From Enterocloster lavalensis (GTDB taxonomy: Bacteria; Bacillota; Clostridia; Lachnospirales; Lachnospiraceae), in assembly GCF_902364025.1 (NCBI RefSeq), contig NZ_CABJCG010000002.1, positions 1 through 64,000 of the forward strand: DNA of 64,000 bases. The letters are read 5' to 3'. Position numbers and translations under genes: made by a program. The notes beneath the pieces are model-generated. The model did no database searches. It was not told where the DNA came from and saw nothing but the letters and a program-made list of their open reading frames with translations. This document shows, one piece after another, positions 26,157-33,429 of the stretch (its first letter is position 1; the number at the start of each line of letters is the position of its first letter).

Positions 26157-27632
26157 ATGGATATTTTAATGAACATATGGTCATATTTTGCAACAAACAT
26201 TCTGCAGCAGCCCGCGTTTATGATTGGCCTGATTGTTATCATTGGTTACATACTGCTCAAGAAGCCCTGGTACGATGTGCTGGGCGGCGGTATCAAGGCA
26301 ATCGTTGGGTATATGATTCTGGCAGTTGGCTCCGGCGGGCTGGTCAGCAACTTCCGCCCCGTTCTGGTGGGACTGAAGGACCGTTTTAATCTGGACGCAA
26401 TGGTAATCGATCCCTACTTCGGGCAGAACGCGGTTACCGCGGGCGTGGAAGAAGTGTTTGGGCAGAAATTTTCACAGGTTATGATGCTGCTTTTAATCGC
26501 ATTCATCGTGAATATTCTGCTGGTGCGTTTCAGCAAGTACACCAAGCTGCGCGCCCTGTTTACCACCGGCCATGTGCAGGTGCAGCAGGCGTCCACCGCG
26601 TTCTGGCTGATCCTGTTCGCCTGTCCCTTCCTGACCAACAATACGGCGATTCTGATCGTTATGGCGCTGATCCTGGGCTGTTACTGGGCCGTTGGTTCCA
26701 ACCTGACCATCAAACCCACCCAGGAGCTGACGGACGGCGCGGGCTTCTGTATCGCACATCAGCAGATGTTCGGCGTGGCGTTCTTCTCATGGGTCGCGGA
26801 CCGGATGAGCAAGAAGGGCAAAAAGAAATCCAAACGAATTGAAGATATCGAGCTTCCGGGCTTCATGTCCATTTTCAATGAAAACATGGTCTGCACCTCT
26901 CTGCTTATGCTGCTGTTCTTCGGCGGGATCCTGATGGTGCTGGGCAAGGATTATCTGATTACTGCCGGATTTATGAAAGAGGGACAGAGCTTCCTGTTCT
27001 ATATTATTACGGTTTGTCTGAACTTTGCCGTTTATCTGGCGATCCTGCAGCTGGGCGTCCGTACCTTCGTGACCGAACTGACCCAGTCCTTCCAGGGTAT
27101 TGCGGATAAGCTGCTTCCCGGTTCCGTTCCCGGCGTGGACTGTGCGGTTACATACGGTTTTGGTTCCCCCAACGCAGTTCCCTTAGGCTTTTTGGCAGGC
27201 GCGGTGGGACAGTTCCTGGCCATCGGCGTTCTGATCCTGTTAAAGAGCCCGGTTCTGGTAATCGCCGGATTCGTGCCCGTATTCTTTGACAATGCCACCA
27301 TCGCCGTGTATGCTAATAACAAGGGCGGCATGAAGGCCGCGCTGGTACTGCCTTTCATCTCCGGCCTGTGCCAGGTGTTTGGCTCCGCGTTTATCGCCTA
27401 CTGGGTGGGAATGGCAGCCTACGGCGGTTATCTGGGAATGTTCGACTGGGCGATTCTGTGGCCGGCCATGACCGCAATTATGAAGTTCATCCCCTATGTG
27501 GGCATCGCCATCGTGGTGATCGGTCTGCTGGCAATTCCGCAGATTCAGTACCGCAAGGATAAAGAGGGGTATTTCCTGATGACTGAGGACTATGAGGCGT
27601 ACAAGGCGTTAAAAGAGAAACAGAACAATTAA
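26157..27632 (+). CDS. ulaA: PTS ascorbate-specific EIIC component (membrane transporter)
   Basis: About 491 residues, strongly hydrophobic with some eleven predicted membrane segments. Carries L-ascorbate across the membrane while it is phosphorylated. The start (MDILMNIWSYFATNILQQPA) and GLIVIIGYILLKKPWYDVLG are characteristic of UlaA/SgaT. AGGGGG lies six bases before ATG 26157; the frame opens earlier, at 26127, without a ribosome site. Unlike most EIIC genes it is followed, not preceded, by its EIIB partner. Confidence 0.94.
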   Translation: MDILMNIWSYFATNILQQPAFMIGLIVIIGYILLKKPWYDVLGGGIKAIVGYMILAVGSGGLVSNFRPVLVGLKDRFNLDAMVIDPYFGQNAVTAGVEEVFGQKFSQVMMLLLIAFIVNILLVRFSKYTKLRALFTTGHVQVQQASTAFWLILFACPFLTNNTAILIVMALILGCYWAVGSNLTIKPTQELTDGAGFCIAHQQMFGVAFFSWVADRMSKKGKKKSKRIEDIELPGFMSIFNENMVCTSLLMLLFFGGILMVLGKDYLITAGFMKEGQSFLFYIITVCLNFAVYLAILQLGVRTFVTELTQSFQGIADKLLPGSVPGVDCAVTYGFGSPNAVPLGFLAGAVGQFLAIGVLILLKSPVLVIAGFVPVFFDNATIAVYANNKGGMKAALVLPFISGLCQVFGSAFIAYWVGMAAYGGYLGMFDWAILWPAMTAIMKFIPYVGIAIVVIGLLAIPQIQYRKDKEGYFLMTEDYEAYKALKEKQNN

Positions 27633-27662
27633 TGAAGGGATTCTGAGGAGGTAAGGATCGAT

Positions 27663-27953
27663 ATGTTGAATATTATGGTATGTTGTGCAAATGGCGCAGG
27701 AACCAGTCTGATGATGAAAATGACCGCTGACAAGGTGGTAAAAGCGCTGAACATTAAGGTTGGAAAAATGCATCACTGTTCTCTCTCCGAGGGCAAGAGC
27801 GCCGCGACTCAGTATGATATCGTGTTCTGTCCCCTGAACTTCATCGATATGTTCAAGGACGCTGAGAAAAAGGGAACCAGGGTAATCGGCCTGAAAAATG
27901 TTCTGTCCAAGGACGAGATGGAGCAGAAGTTGAAAGAAAGCGGAATGATCTGA
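27663..27953 (+). CDS. ulaB: PTS ascorbate-specific EIIB component
   Basis: 96 residues. The phosphorylated cysteine is in the N-terminal loop VCCANGAGTS (Cys7 or Cys8). It relays phosphate from EIIA to ascorbate at EIIC. AGGAGG is placed well before the start. It ends the transport part of the cluster. Confidence 0.93.
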   Translation: MLNIMVCCANGAGTSLMMKMTADKVVKALNIKVGKMHHCSLSEGKSAATQYDIVFCPLNFIDMFKDAEKKGTRVIGLKNVLSKDEMEQKLKESGMI

Positions 27954-27969
27954 CTGATACGGTAATGAG

Positions 27970-28013
27970 CACCCGCCGGCCCGCCAATTTGTTTGAGGCT
28001 GGGCCGGCGGGTG
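27970..28013 (+). terminator. Strong hairpin between ulaB and the DeoR gene
   Basis: CACCCGCCGGCCC (27970-27982) and GGGCCGGCGGGTG (28001-28013) are perfect complements. The T-run is poor (ATTTAAG), so it may only partly terminate or may stabilise the upstream message. Confidence 0.6.
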
Positions 28014-28036
28014 ATTTAAGAATAACTGGCGAGGTC

Positions 28037-28065
28037 TTTTACGAACCGGGCGGTTGTGTTATAAT
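28037..28065 (+). promoter_or_regulatory. Promoter of the DeoR regulator gene
   Basis: TTTTAC (28037-28042), a 17-base spacer and TATAAT (28060-28065). Confidence 0.6.
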
Positions 28066-28094
28066 GGGTGCAACATGAAAAGTGAGGTACACCT

Positions 28095-28883
28095 ATGAAA
28101 CGCGAACGGTCATTTGTCGAGAATCGACGTAAAAGCATACTGGAGACAGTTAACAACAATCCGGAAGTGAGAGTCGATCAGCTGGCGGAGCTTTTTAACG
28201 TTTCCCCCATCACCATACGCAGGGATCTGCAATTTTTGGAAGACCGGAAAAAGATCGTTCGGTTTTATGGAGGAGCTACGGCGAACAAGTCGGAAGAGCA
28301 GGCCCTGGACGAGATCAACATTTACCGGACCCTGATCGCCAAGTACACGGCCACCCTGATCGAGGACAAGGATATTCTGTTTATGAACACCAGCAGCAAT
28401 GCCCTTCAGGTCCTGGAGTACGTGGAGGCCCAGAATGTGACGGTGATCACCAACAACGGCAAGGCGATTCATGCCAAACGCCAGCCCGGTGTGAATATTA
28501 TTCTCACCGGAGGGGAAGTGCGCTACCCCAAGGCCTCCATGGTGGGAGACTATGCGGTGCGCAACATCCAGGCCATTCATCCAAAAAAATGTATAATAGG
28601 CTGTAAGAGCATATCCTACCGGAACGGAATCGCTTCCTCGCTGTTTAACGAGGCGAATATCAACGCGCTGATGCTGGAACAAACCATCGGCAGCCGTTAT
28701 ATTATCGCGGACCACAGCAAGGTGGGTGCGGTGAGCAATTTCCGCAACTGCGGCGTTGAGTCCATCACGGATCTGATCACCGACGAGCTTGCGCCCGAGG
28801 ACGAGCTGGAGGCAATCCGGCGCAGGGGCGTAAAGGTCCACGTGGTGAGAAAGAAGGATTTCGATCTGGATTTTGGAATGTAG
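28095..28883 (+). CDS. DeoR/GlpR-family regulator, probably of ascorbate use
   Basis: 262 residues. The N-terminal winged helix is typical (VRVDQLAELFNVSPITIRRD) followed by the sugar-phosphate-binding domain (NTSSNALQVLEY, VITNNGKAIHA, ILTGGEVRYPKASMVG, IADHSKVG). DeoR proteins are usually repressors released by a phosphorylated sugar; in the E. coli ula system UlaR of this family senses ascorbate 6-phosphate. Placement inside the ula cluster supports the same role here, with the AATCATA array as its likely target. It has its own promoter. Confidence 0.9.
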   Translation: MKRERSFVENRRKSILETVNNNPEVRVDQLAELFNVSPITIRRDLQFLEDRKKIVRFYGGATANKSEEQALDEINIYRTLIAKYTATLIEDKDILFMNTSSNALQVLEYVEAQNVTVITNNGKAIHAKRQPGVNIILTGGEVRYPKASMVGDYAVRNIQAIHPKKCIIGCKSISYRNGIASSLFNEANINALMLEQTIGSRYIIADHSKVGAVSNFRNCGVESITDLITDELAPEDELEAIRRRGVKVHVVRKKDFDLDFGM

Positions 28884-28905
28884 CCGCGAAAGGCAGTATT
28901 CAATC

Positions 28906-29955
28906 ATGAAAATACAAAAAAAGGTAATTTCCAACCTGACAAAATGTTATTCCATCGCGCCGCTGTTCTACCAGGGCAAGGAACATTTCCTGGTGGCTGC
29001 GGAGAAGGTGGACCGCTGTCTCTTATTTGACGCCGACGGAACCGTGGAGGACACGGTGTGGAGCGAGCCGGGCGGCGTCATGACCATGGTGCAGGTGCCG
29101 GGCAGCGACGGCCAGTTTCTGGCCACCCACAGGTTTTACTCCCCCAACGACTCCAAAGAGGCGAAGATCGTGATCGCCACCCCGAAAGGGAAGGGGGACT
29201 GGGAAATCCGCACGCTGGTGGATCTGCCCTTTGTGCACCGCTTTGATATCCTGCAGCGGGGAGGCGTGCGCTACCTGATCGCCTGCGCCCTGAAATCCGG
29301 CCACGAGCACAAGGACGACTGGAGCCATCCGGGCAAGGTGTATGCCGCGGTGCTCCCCGAGGATCTGAGCGGGTTTGACCAGGATCACCAGCTGGAGCTT
29401 TCGGTGATTCGGGACGGCCTGGTAAAGAACCACGGCTATTACCGGGTGGAGGACGAGGGCGTGCAGACCTCCGTGATTTCCGCGGAGCAGGGCGTGTTCC
29501 AGTTTATTCCTCCGGCGCAGCTGGGAGGGGATTGGGAGATCCGAACCCTGCTTGAGACTCCGGCCAGCGATGCGGTGCTGCTGGACCTGGATGAGGACGG
29601 GGAGAAGGAGCTGGTTGTGCTGTCGCCCTTCCACGGGGACTGCATCAGCATTTACAAGAGAGAAAACGGAGCGTTTGTTAAGGTATACCAGTATGAGGAG
29701 AGCGCGCAGTTCGTGCACTCCATTTACGGCGGTATGCTCTGCGGTATCCCCCAGGTGGTGGTGGGACACCGTGGAGGCAAGCGGAATCTCATCGCATTTT
29801 CCTACGATACAGAAAAGGGACTTTATCGGAGCGAGCTGGTGGATGAGGACTGCGGTTCCGCCAATGTGTACCATTATGTGAAGGATGGAAAGGACGTTAT
29901 CATATCCGCCAACCGGGAGATCGACGAGGTGGCGATGTATACGCTGGAGCCATGA
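28906..29955 (+). CDS. Uncharacterised predicted beta-propeller protein in the ula cluster
   Basis: About 349 residues, no signal peptide, so cytoplasmic. The sequence consists of repeated strand-rich blocks with recurrent motifs: GDWEIRTLVDLP and GDWEIRTLLETP, FLVAAEKVDRCLLFDADG, and an FG-GAP/VCBS-like DLDEDGEKELVVLSP that could bind calcium. This suggests a seven-bladed propeller. I do not recognise a named enzyme family; sugar-binding or isomerase/dehydratase propellers are possible. The stop overlaps the next gene's start (ATGA), so it is translationally coupled to the HAD protein. The start at 28906 is a choice: the frame opens at 28873, overlapping the regulator. Confidence 0.7.
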   Translation: MKIQKKVISNLTKCYSIAPLFYQGKEHFLVAAEKVDRCLLFDADGTVEDTVWSEPGGVMTMVQVPGSDGQFLATHRFYSPNDSKEAKIVIATPKGKGDWEIRTLVDLPFVHRFDILQRGGVRYLIACALKSGHEHKDDWSHPGKVYAAVLPEDLSGFDQDHQLELSVIRDGLVKNHGYYRVEDEGVQTSVISAEQGVFQFIPPAQLGGDWEIRTLLETPASDAVLLDLDEDGEKELVVLSPFHGDCISIYKRENGAFVKVYQYEESAQFVHSIYGGMLCGIPQVVVGHRGGKRNLIAFSYDTEKGLYRSELVDEDCGSANVYHYVKDGKDVIISANREIDEVAMYTLEP

Positions 29956-30845
29956 TTAAGACGATTATTTTTGACATTGACAATACAATGTACAGCTTCA
30001 AAACCGGGAATCAGGCCGGCATGGCGGCGCTCTGCGCGTACGCAAAGGAACAGTTCGGTATCACAGAAGGGGAGTTTCTGGATAAATTCAAAAAAGGTAA
30101 AAAACTGGCCGAGGACCGGGTCGGGACCGACACGGCGGCCATACACAACCGGTTGATCCGTATGCAGGTGATACTGGAGCTCATGGGGAAACCGTTGTTT
30201 CCCCATACTTTGAATCTGTACCATTGTTACTGGGACGCGCTGCTTGCGTCGGCCAAACCGGAGCCGGGGCTTTTGGAGGCCATGGAGGCGCTTAAGGCCG
30301 CCGGGCTGACCCTGGGAGTGGGAACGGACATGACCGCCTATATTCAGTACAAAAAGCTGGAGCGGCTGGGAGCGGCCCCCTATATTGATTTTATCACGAC
30401 CAGCGAGGAGGTGGGCGCGGAGAAGCCCAATCCCCGGCTGTTTCTTGAATGCGTCAGGAAAGCGGGCGTTCCGGCAGGCGAATGCCTGTTTATCGGCGAC
30501 AGCCTCGCAAAGGATGTGCGGGGAGCAATGGATGCCGGTCTGCAGGCGTTTTTGTATGCGCCGGGGAGCGCCCGGGAAGGGACCGGCGGAGAAACGGTGC
30601 CGGCGGCGGGCGCGTTAGCCCCGGCCCCGGCGGTTGCGGCGGGCGCATTGGCTCCGGCTCTGGCAGTTGCGGCGGGCGCGTTGTCCCCGGCCCCGGCGGT
30701 TGCGGCGGGCGCATTGGCCCCGGTCCTGGCGGTTGCGGCGGGCGCGTTAGCCCAGGCCCCGGCAGTTCCGGCCGGTGTGACGGCGCTCACCAGCTTTTAT
30801 GATCTGCCTAAGCTGGTGCGGGAAATGAACGCCCAAAACCGGTAG
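29952..30845 (+). CDS. HAD-superfamily hydrolase with an Ala/Pro-rich repeat insertion
   Basis: 297 residues. HAD motifs: nucleophile FDIDNTMY, GVGTDMTA, and EKPNPRLF with the metal-binding FIGDSLAKDVRG. The core is that of small-molecule phosphatases. Between the last motif and the C-terminal end (TSFYDLPKLVREM) are five 11-residue repeats (residues 219-273, GALAPAPAVAA type) encoded by a 33-base minisatellite. In related proteins the last motif is followed almost directly by the C-terminus, so this is an in-frame expansion. In the ula cluster it might dephosphorylate a sugar-phosphate intermediate; that is inference. Confidence 0.88.
   Translation: MIKTIIFDIDNTMYSFKTGNQAGMAALCAYAKEQFGITEGEFLDKFKKGKKLAEDRVGTDTAAIHNRLIRMQVILELMGKPLFPHTLNLYHCYWDALLASAKPEPGLLEAMEALKAAGLTLGVGTDMTAYIQYKKLERLGAAPYIDFITTSEEVGAEKPNPRLFLECVRKAGVPAGECLFIGDSLAKDVRGAMDAGLQAFLYAPGSAREGTGGETVPAAGALAPAPAVAAGALAPALAVAAGALSPAPAVAAGALAPVLAVAAGALAQAPAVPAGVTALTSFYDLPKLVREMNAQNR
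30606..30770 (+). repeat. 33-base minisatellite, five units, inside the HAD gene
   Basis: Units start at 30606, 30639, 30672, 30705 and 30738. Units 1, 3 and 5 read GCGGGCGCGTT at the start while 2 and 4 read GCGGGCGCATTGG, so the basic period is 33 with a 66-base higher-order pattern, suggesting past duplication of a two-unit block. Confidence 0.95.
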
Positions 30846-30860
30846 ACAAGGAGGACGAAT

Positions 30861-31709
30861 ATGAAGAAAAGTTATACCCTGGGCCTTTATGAGAAGGCCA
30901 TGCCGGGGACGCTTTCCTGGCGGGAAAAGCTGGAGGCGGCCCGGGATGCGGGTTTTGATTTTGTGGAGATTAGCATAGACGAGACGGACCAGAAGCTGGC
31001 CCGGCTGGATATGAGCGCAGAGGAACGGCTGGAGCTGGTGCGCCTGATGGCGGAGACCGGGGTGCCCATCCGCACCATGTGCCTGTCCGGCCACCGGAAG
31101 TACCCCCTGGGCAGTTCCGACCCGGAGACCTGCAGCAGAGGCATGGAGATCATGGAGAAGGCCATCCGCCTGGCGGAGGACCTGGGAATCCGGATCATCC
31201 AGCTGGCCGGGTACGACGTGTACTATGATCCGTCCACGCCGGAGACGGTGGAGCGGTTTGGGAAGAATCTGGAAAAGGCCGTGCACATGGCGGCCAAAGC
31301 CGGTGTGACCATGGGCTTTGAGACCATGGAGACGGAGTTCATGAACACGGTGGAAAAGGCCATGAATTATGTGAACCGCGTGAACAGCACCTATCTGAAC
31401 GTCTACCCGGATTTGGGAAATATTACCAACGCGGCCAAGACCTACGGGACTCAGGTGGCCGGCGACCTGCGCACCGGAAAGGGCCATCTGGTCGCCATGC
31501 ATTTGAAAGAGACGGTGCCAGGTAAATTCCGGGAGATTCCCTTTGGGACCGGCCATGTGGACTTTGAGGAGGGGATTGCGGTGGCCTGGGAGCTGGGTGT
31601 TCGGAAATTTGTGACGGAATTCTGGTACACCGGGAACACAGAGTGGAGATTGGACCTGGCGGACGCCCGCGGCCGGATGGCTGCGATTCTGGACCGCCAG
31701 CCGGAATAG
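30861..31709 (+). CDS. ulaE: L-xylulose-5-phosphate 3-epimerase
   Basis: 282 residues, TIM-barrel xylose-isomerase-like fold. Converts L-xylulose 5-phosphate to L-ribulose 5-phosphate. Family marks: LGLYEKAMP at the start, DFVEISIDETDQKLARLDM, the GYDVYYD region, GFETMETEFMNTV and HLKETVPGKFREIPFGTGHV, which holds metal ligands. An AGGAGG-like site (AAGGAGGACG) precedes the ATG. Two genes of the cluster, this and ulaF, cover the last two steps of ascorbate breakdown. Confidence 0.93.
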   Translation: MKKSYTLGLYEKAMPGTLSWREKLEAARDAGFDFVEISIDETDQKLARLDMSAEERLELVRLMAETGVPIRTMCLSGHRKYPLGSSDPETCSRGMEIMEKAIRLAEDLGIRIIQLAGYDVYYDPSTPETVERFGKNLEKAVHMAAKAGVTMGFETMETEFMNTVEKAMNYVNRVNSTYLNVYPDLGNITNAAKTYGTQVAGDLRTGKGHLVAMHLKETVPGKFREIPFGTGHVDFEEGIAVAWELGVRKFVTEFWYTGNTEWRLDLADARGRMAAILDRQPE

Positions 31710-31724
31710 GGAGGAATGATCAAA

Positions 31725-32414
31725 ATGCTGGAGCAATTAAAAAAAGAAGTATACGAGGCAAATATGCTGCTTCCCAAATACAACCTGGTGACCTTTACCT
31801 GGGGAAATGTCAGCGGCATCGACCGTGAGAGCGGGCTGTTTGTGATCAAACCCAGCGGCGTGGACTACGACAAGCTGAGACCGGAGGACATGGTGGTGGT
31901 GGATCTGGACGGAAACCGGGTGGAGGGAGAGATGAACCCCTCCTCGGACACAGCCACCCATGTTGAGCTGTATAAGGCGTTTCCGAACATCGGAGGAATC
32001 GTGCACACCCATTCCCCCTGGGCCACCAGCTGGGCGCAGGCCGGCCGGGGAATCCCCTGCTACGGGACCACCCACGCGGATTACATGTATGGGGAAATCC
32101 CCTGCGTGCGGAATCTGACCAGGGAGGAGATCGAGGAGGCCTACGAGAAGAACACGGGCGTGCTGATTGCAGAGTATTTTAAGGATAAGGATTACGTGGC
32201 TATGCCTGCGGTTTTGTGCAAGAACCACGGCCCCTTCACCTGGGGGAAAAATGCCCACGAGGCAGTGCACAACGCCGTTGTGCTGGAAAACGTGGCGATG
32301 ATGGCCTGCCGCTGCGAGATGGTGAATCCCCAGGTACAGCCCGCGCCCCAGGAGCTGCAGGACAAGCACTATCTGAGAAAGCACGGACCGAACGCGTATT
32401 ACGGGCAGAAGTAG
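31725..32414 (+). CDS. ulaF: L-ribulose-5-phosphate 4-epimerase
   Basis: About 229 residues of the class II aldolase/AraD family. Converts L-ribulose 5-phosphate to D-xylulose 5-phosphate. Zinc ligands are in [12 protein letters not shown] with a later His; [21 protein letters not shown] and [10 protein letters not shown] are family motifs. GGGAGG at 31709-31714 favours ATG 31725 over 31716. It is the last gene of the cluster, followed by a bidirectional terminator. Confidence 0.94.
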   Translation: MLEQLKKEVYEANMLLPKYNLVTFTWGNVSGIDRESGLFVIKPSGVDYDKLRPEDMVVVDLDGNRVEGEMNPSSDTATHVELYKAFPNIGGIVHTHSPWATSWAQAGRGIPCYGTTHADYMYGEIPCVRNLTREEIEEAYEKNTGVLIAEYFKDKDYVAMPAVLCKNHGPFTWGKNAHEAVHNAVVLENVAMMACRCEMVNPQVQPAPQELQDKHYLRKHGPNAYYGQK

Positions 32415-32486
32415 GAGCTGGCGGGGCCGCGCCAGCGGCCAAATGCGGCGGAATCTGGACAAATCAGAATTAGAATGAAGCAAAAA

Positions 32487-32539
32487 GCCGGTGTGAGTCT
32501 GGCGGTTTGATACCGCCGGGACCTACACCGGCCTTTTTT
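32487..32539. terminator. Bidirectional terminator between ulaF and bioY
   Basis: GCCGGTGT (32487-32494) pairs with ACACCGGC (32525-32532) and an inner stem GGCGGT/ACCGCC is present. A T-run lies on the right and an A-run on the left, so it can serve both converging genes. Confidence 0.85.
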
Positions 32540-32588
32540 GATATATACCACAATAATAGTGAAAAACGTCCGGTCTGCAAATCACCGG

Positions 32589-33182
32589 TCAGATAAACCC
32601 GCCCCTCACCAGCGTCCGGCGGATCTGCCGCCCTGCGATTACCGCGGCGATGGTTAATGCCGTGTCCTTGGGGATGAAGGCGGTGAAGGAGTAGGCCATG
32701 ATCATGCCGAAGGATTTGTCGCCCGCCAGCAGGGCCCACTGAAGCCCCCCTGCGGCCTCCATGACCAGCATGCCGGTTACGGACAGTACGATGGAGAAAA
32801 ACAGGCTCACGGGCGCGCTGGCGCTTTTTACGGGGATTGAAGCGCCGCAGAGAGCGGCCATCACCGGCCAGGCAAGAATATACCCCCCGGTCAGGCCGGT
32901 GATCACCCTCAGCCCGCCCTGGAAATTGGCGAACACCGGAAGCCCAACGGCTCCCAGCAATATGTAAACGATGGTGGAGAACAGGGCCCGCTTCCAACCC
33001 AGTACCACGCCGACCAGAGCCACGCCGAAGGCCTGAATGGTGATGGGCACGCCGGTGGGCATGGGCAGGGAAATCTGGGAGAAGGCGGCCAGCAGGGCGG
33101 CAAACATGCCGATCAGCACGATGTCGCGGGTGGACATGCGGGATTTGACGGTTTCATTGGTTTTGGCAGCGGTAGTGCTCAT
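32589..33182 (-). CDS. bioY: Biotin transporter BioY
   Basis: About 197 residues with six predicted membrane helices. The S-component that binds biotin, alone or with an ECF module. Motifs: FAALLAAFSQISLPMPTGVP near the N-terminus and VGLPVFANFQGGLRVITGLTG with GGYILAWP. The frame opens at 33290, but AAAGGA seven bases before ATG 33182 and the position of the promoter set the start. The gene is alone; energy-coupling genes must be elsewhere. A BirA-type operator covers its promoter. Confidence 0.95.
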   Translation of the reverse strand: MSTTAAKTNETVKSRMSTRDIVLIGMFAALLAAFSQISLPMPTGVPITIQAFGVALVGVVLGWKRALFSTIVYILLGAVGLPVFANFQGGLRVITGLTGGYILAWPVMAALCGASIPVKSASAPVSLFFSIVLSVTGMLVMEAAGGLQWALLAGDKSFGMIMAYSFTAFIPKDTALTIAAVIAGRQIRRTLVRGGFI

Positions 33183-33268
33183 ATGAGGTTCCTTTCCTTT
33201 GGCAGAGTGTGGGCGTGGAGGCATATAAAACCGCGCTGCTGCGCGGGAATTGCTGCCAACACAGATAT

Positions 33269-33297
33269 AAAATATCATGTGCCGCGCCAAATGTCAA
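33269..33297 (-). promoter_or_regulatory. Promoter of bioY
   Basis: On the minus strand, TTGACA (33292-33297), a 17-base spacer and TATTTT (33269-33274). Confidence 0.7.
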
Positions 33298-33323
33298 CCT
33301 ATAAATTTTAATTGGTTAACAAT
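33290..33323. promoter_or_regulatory. BirA-type biotin operator over the bioY -35 element
   Basis: AATGTCAACC-N14-GGTTAACAAT matches the biotin-operator pattern (two inverted halves around a 14-base centre). The right half is perfect, the left deviates at two positions. Biotin-bound BirA here would block the promoter. Confidence 0.75.
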
Positions 33324-33385
33324 CTGATCCGCAATAAAAAACGATCCGGGGAAACACCCGCCGGCACATAGTTCATGGAAAAACA

Positions 33386-33417
33386 GAAAAAACTGCCCTC
33401 CCAAAATGGAGAGCAGT
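33386..33417 (-). terminator. Terminator of the alpha-galactoside operon
   Basis: On the minus strand ACTGCTCTCC and GGAGGGCAGT form a near-perfect stem followed by six T. Confidence 0.8.
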
Positions 33418-33429
33418 TGCAAAAACCGG

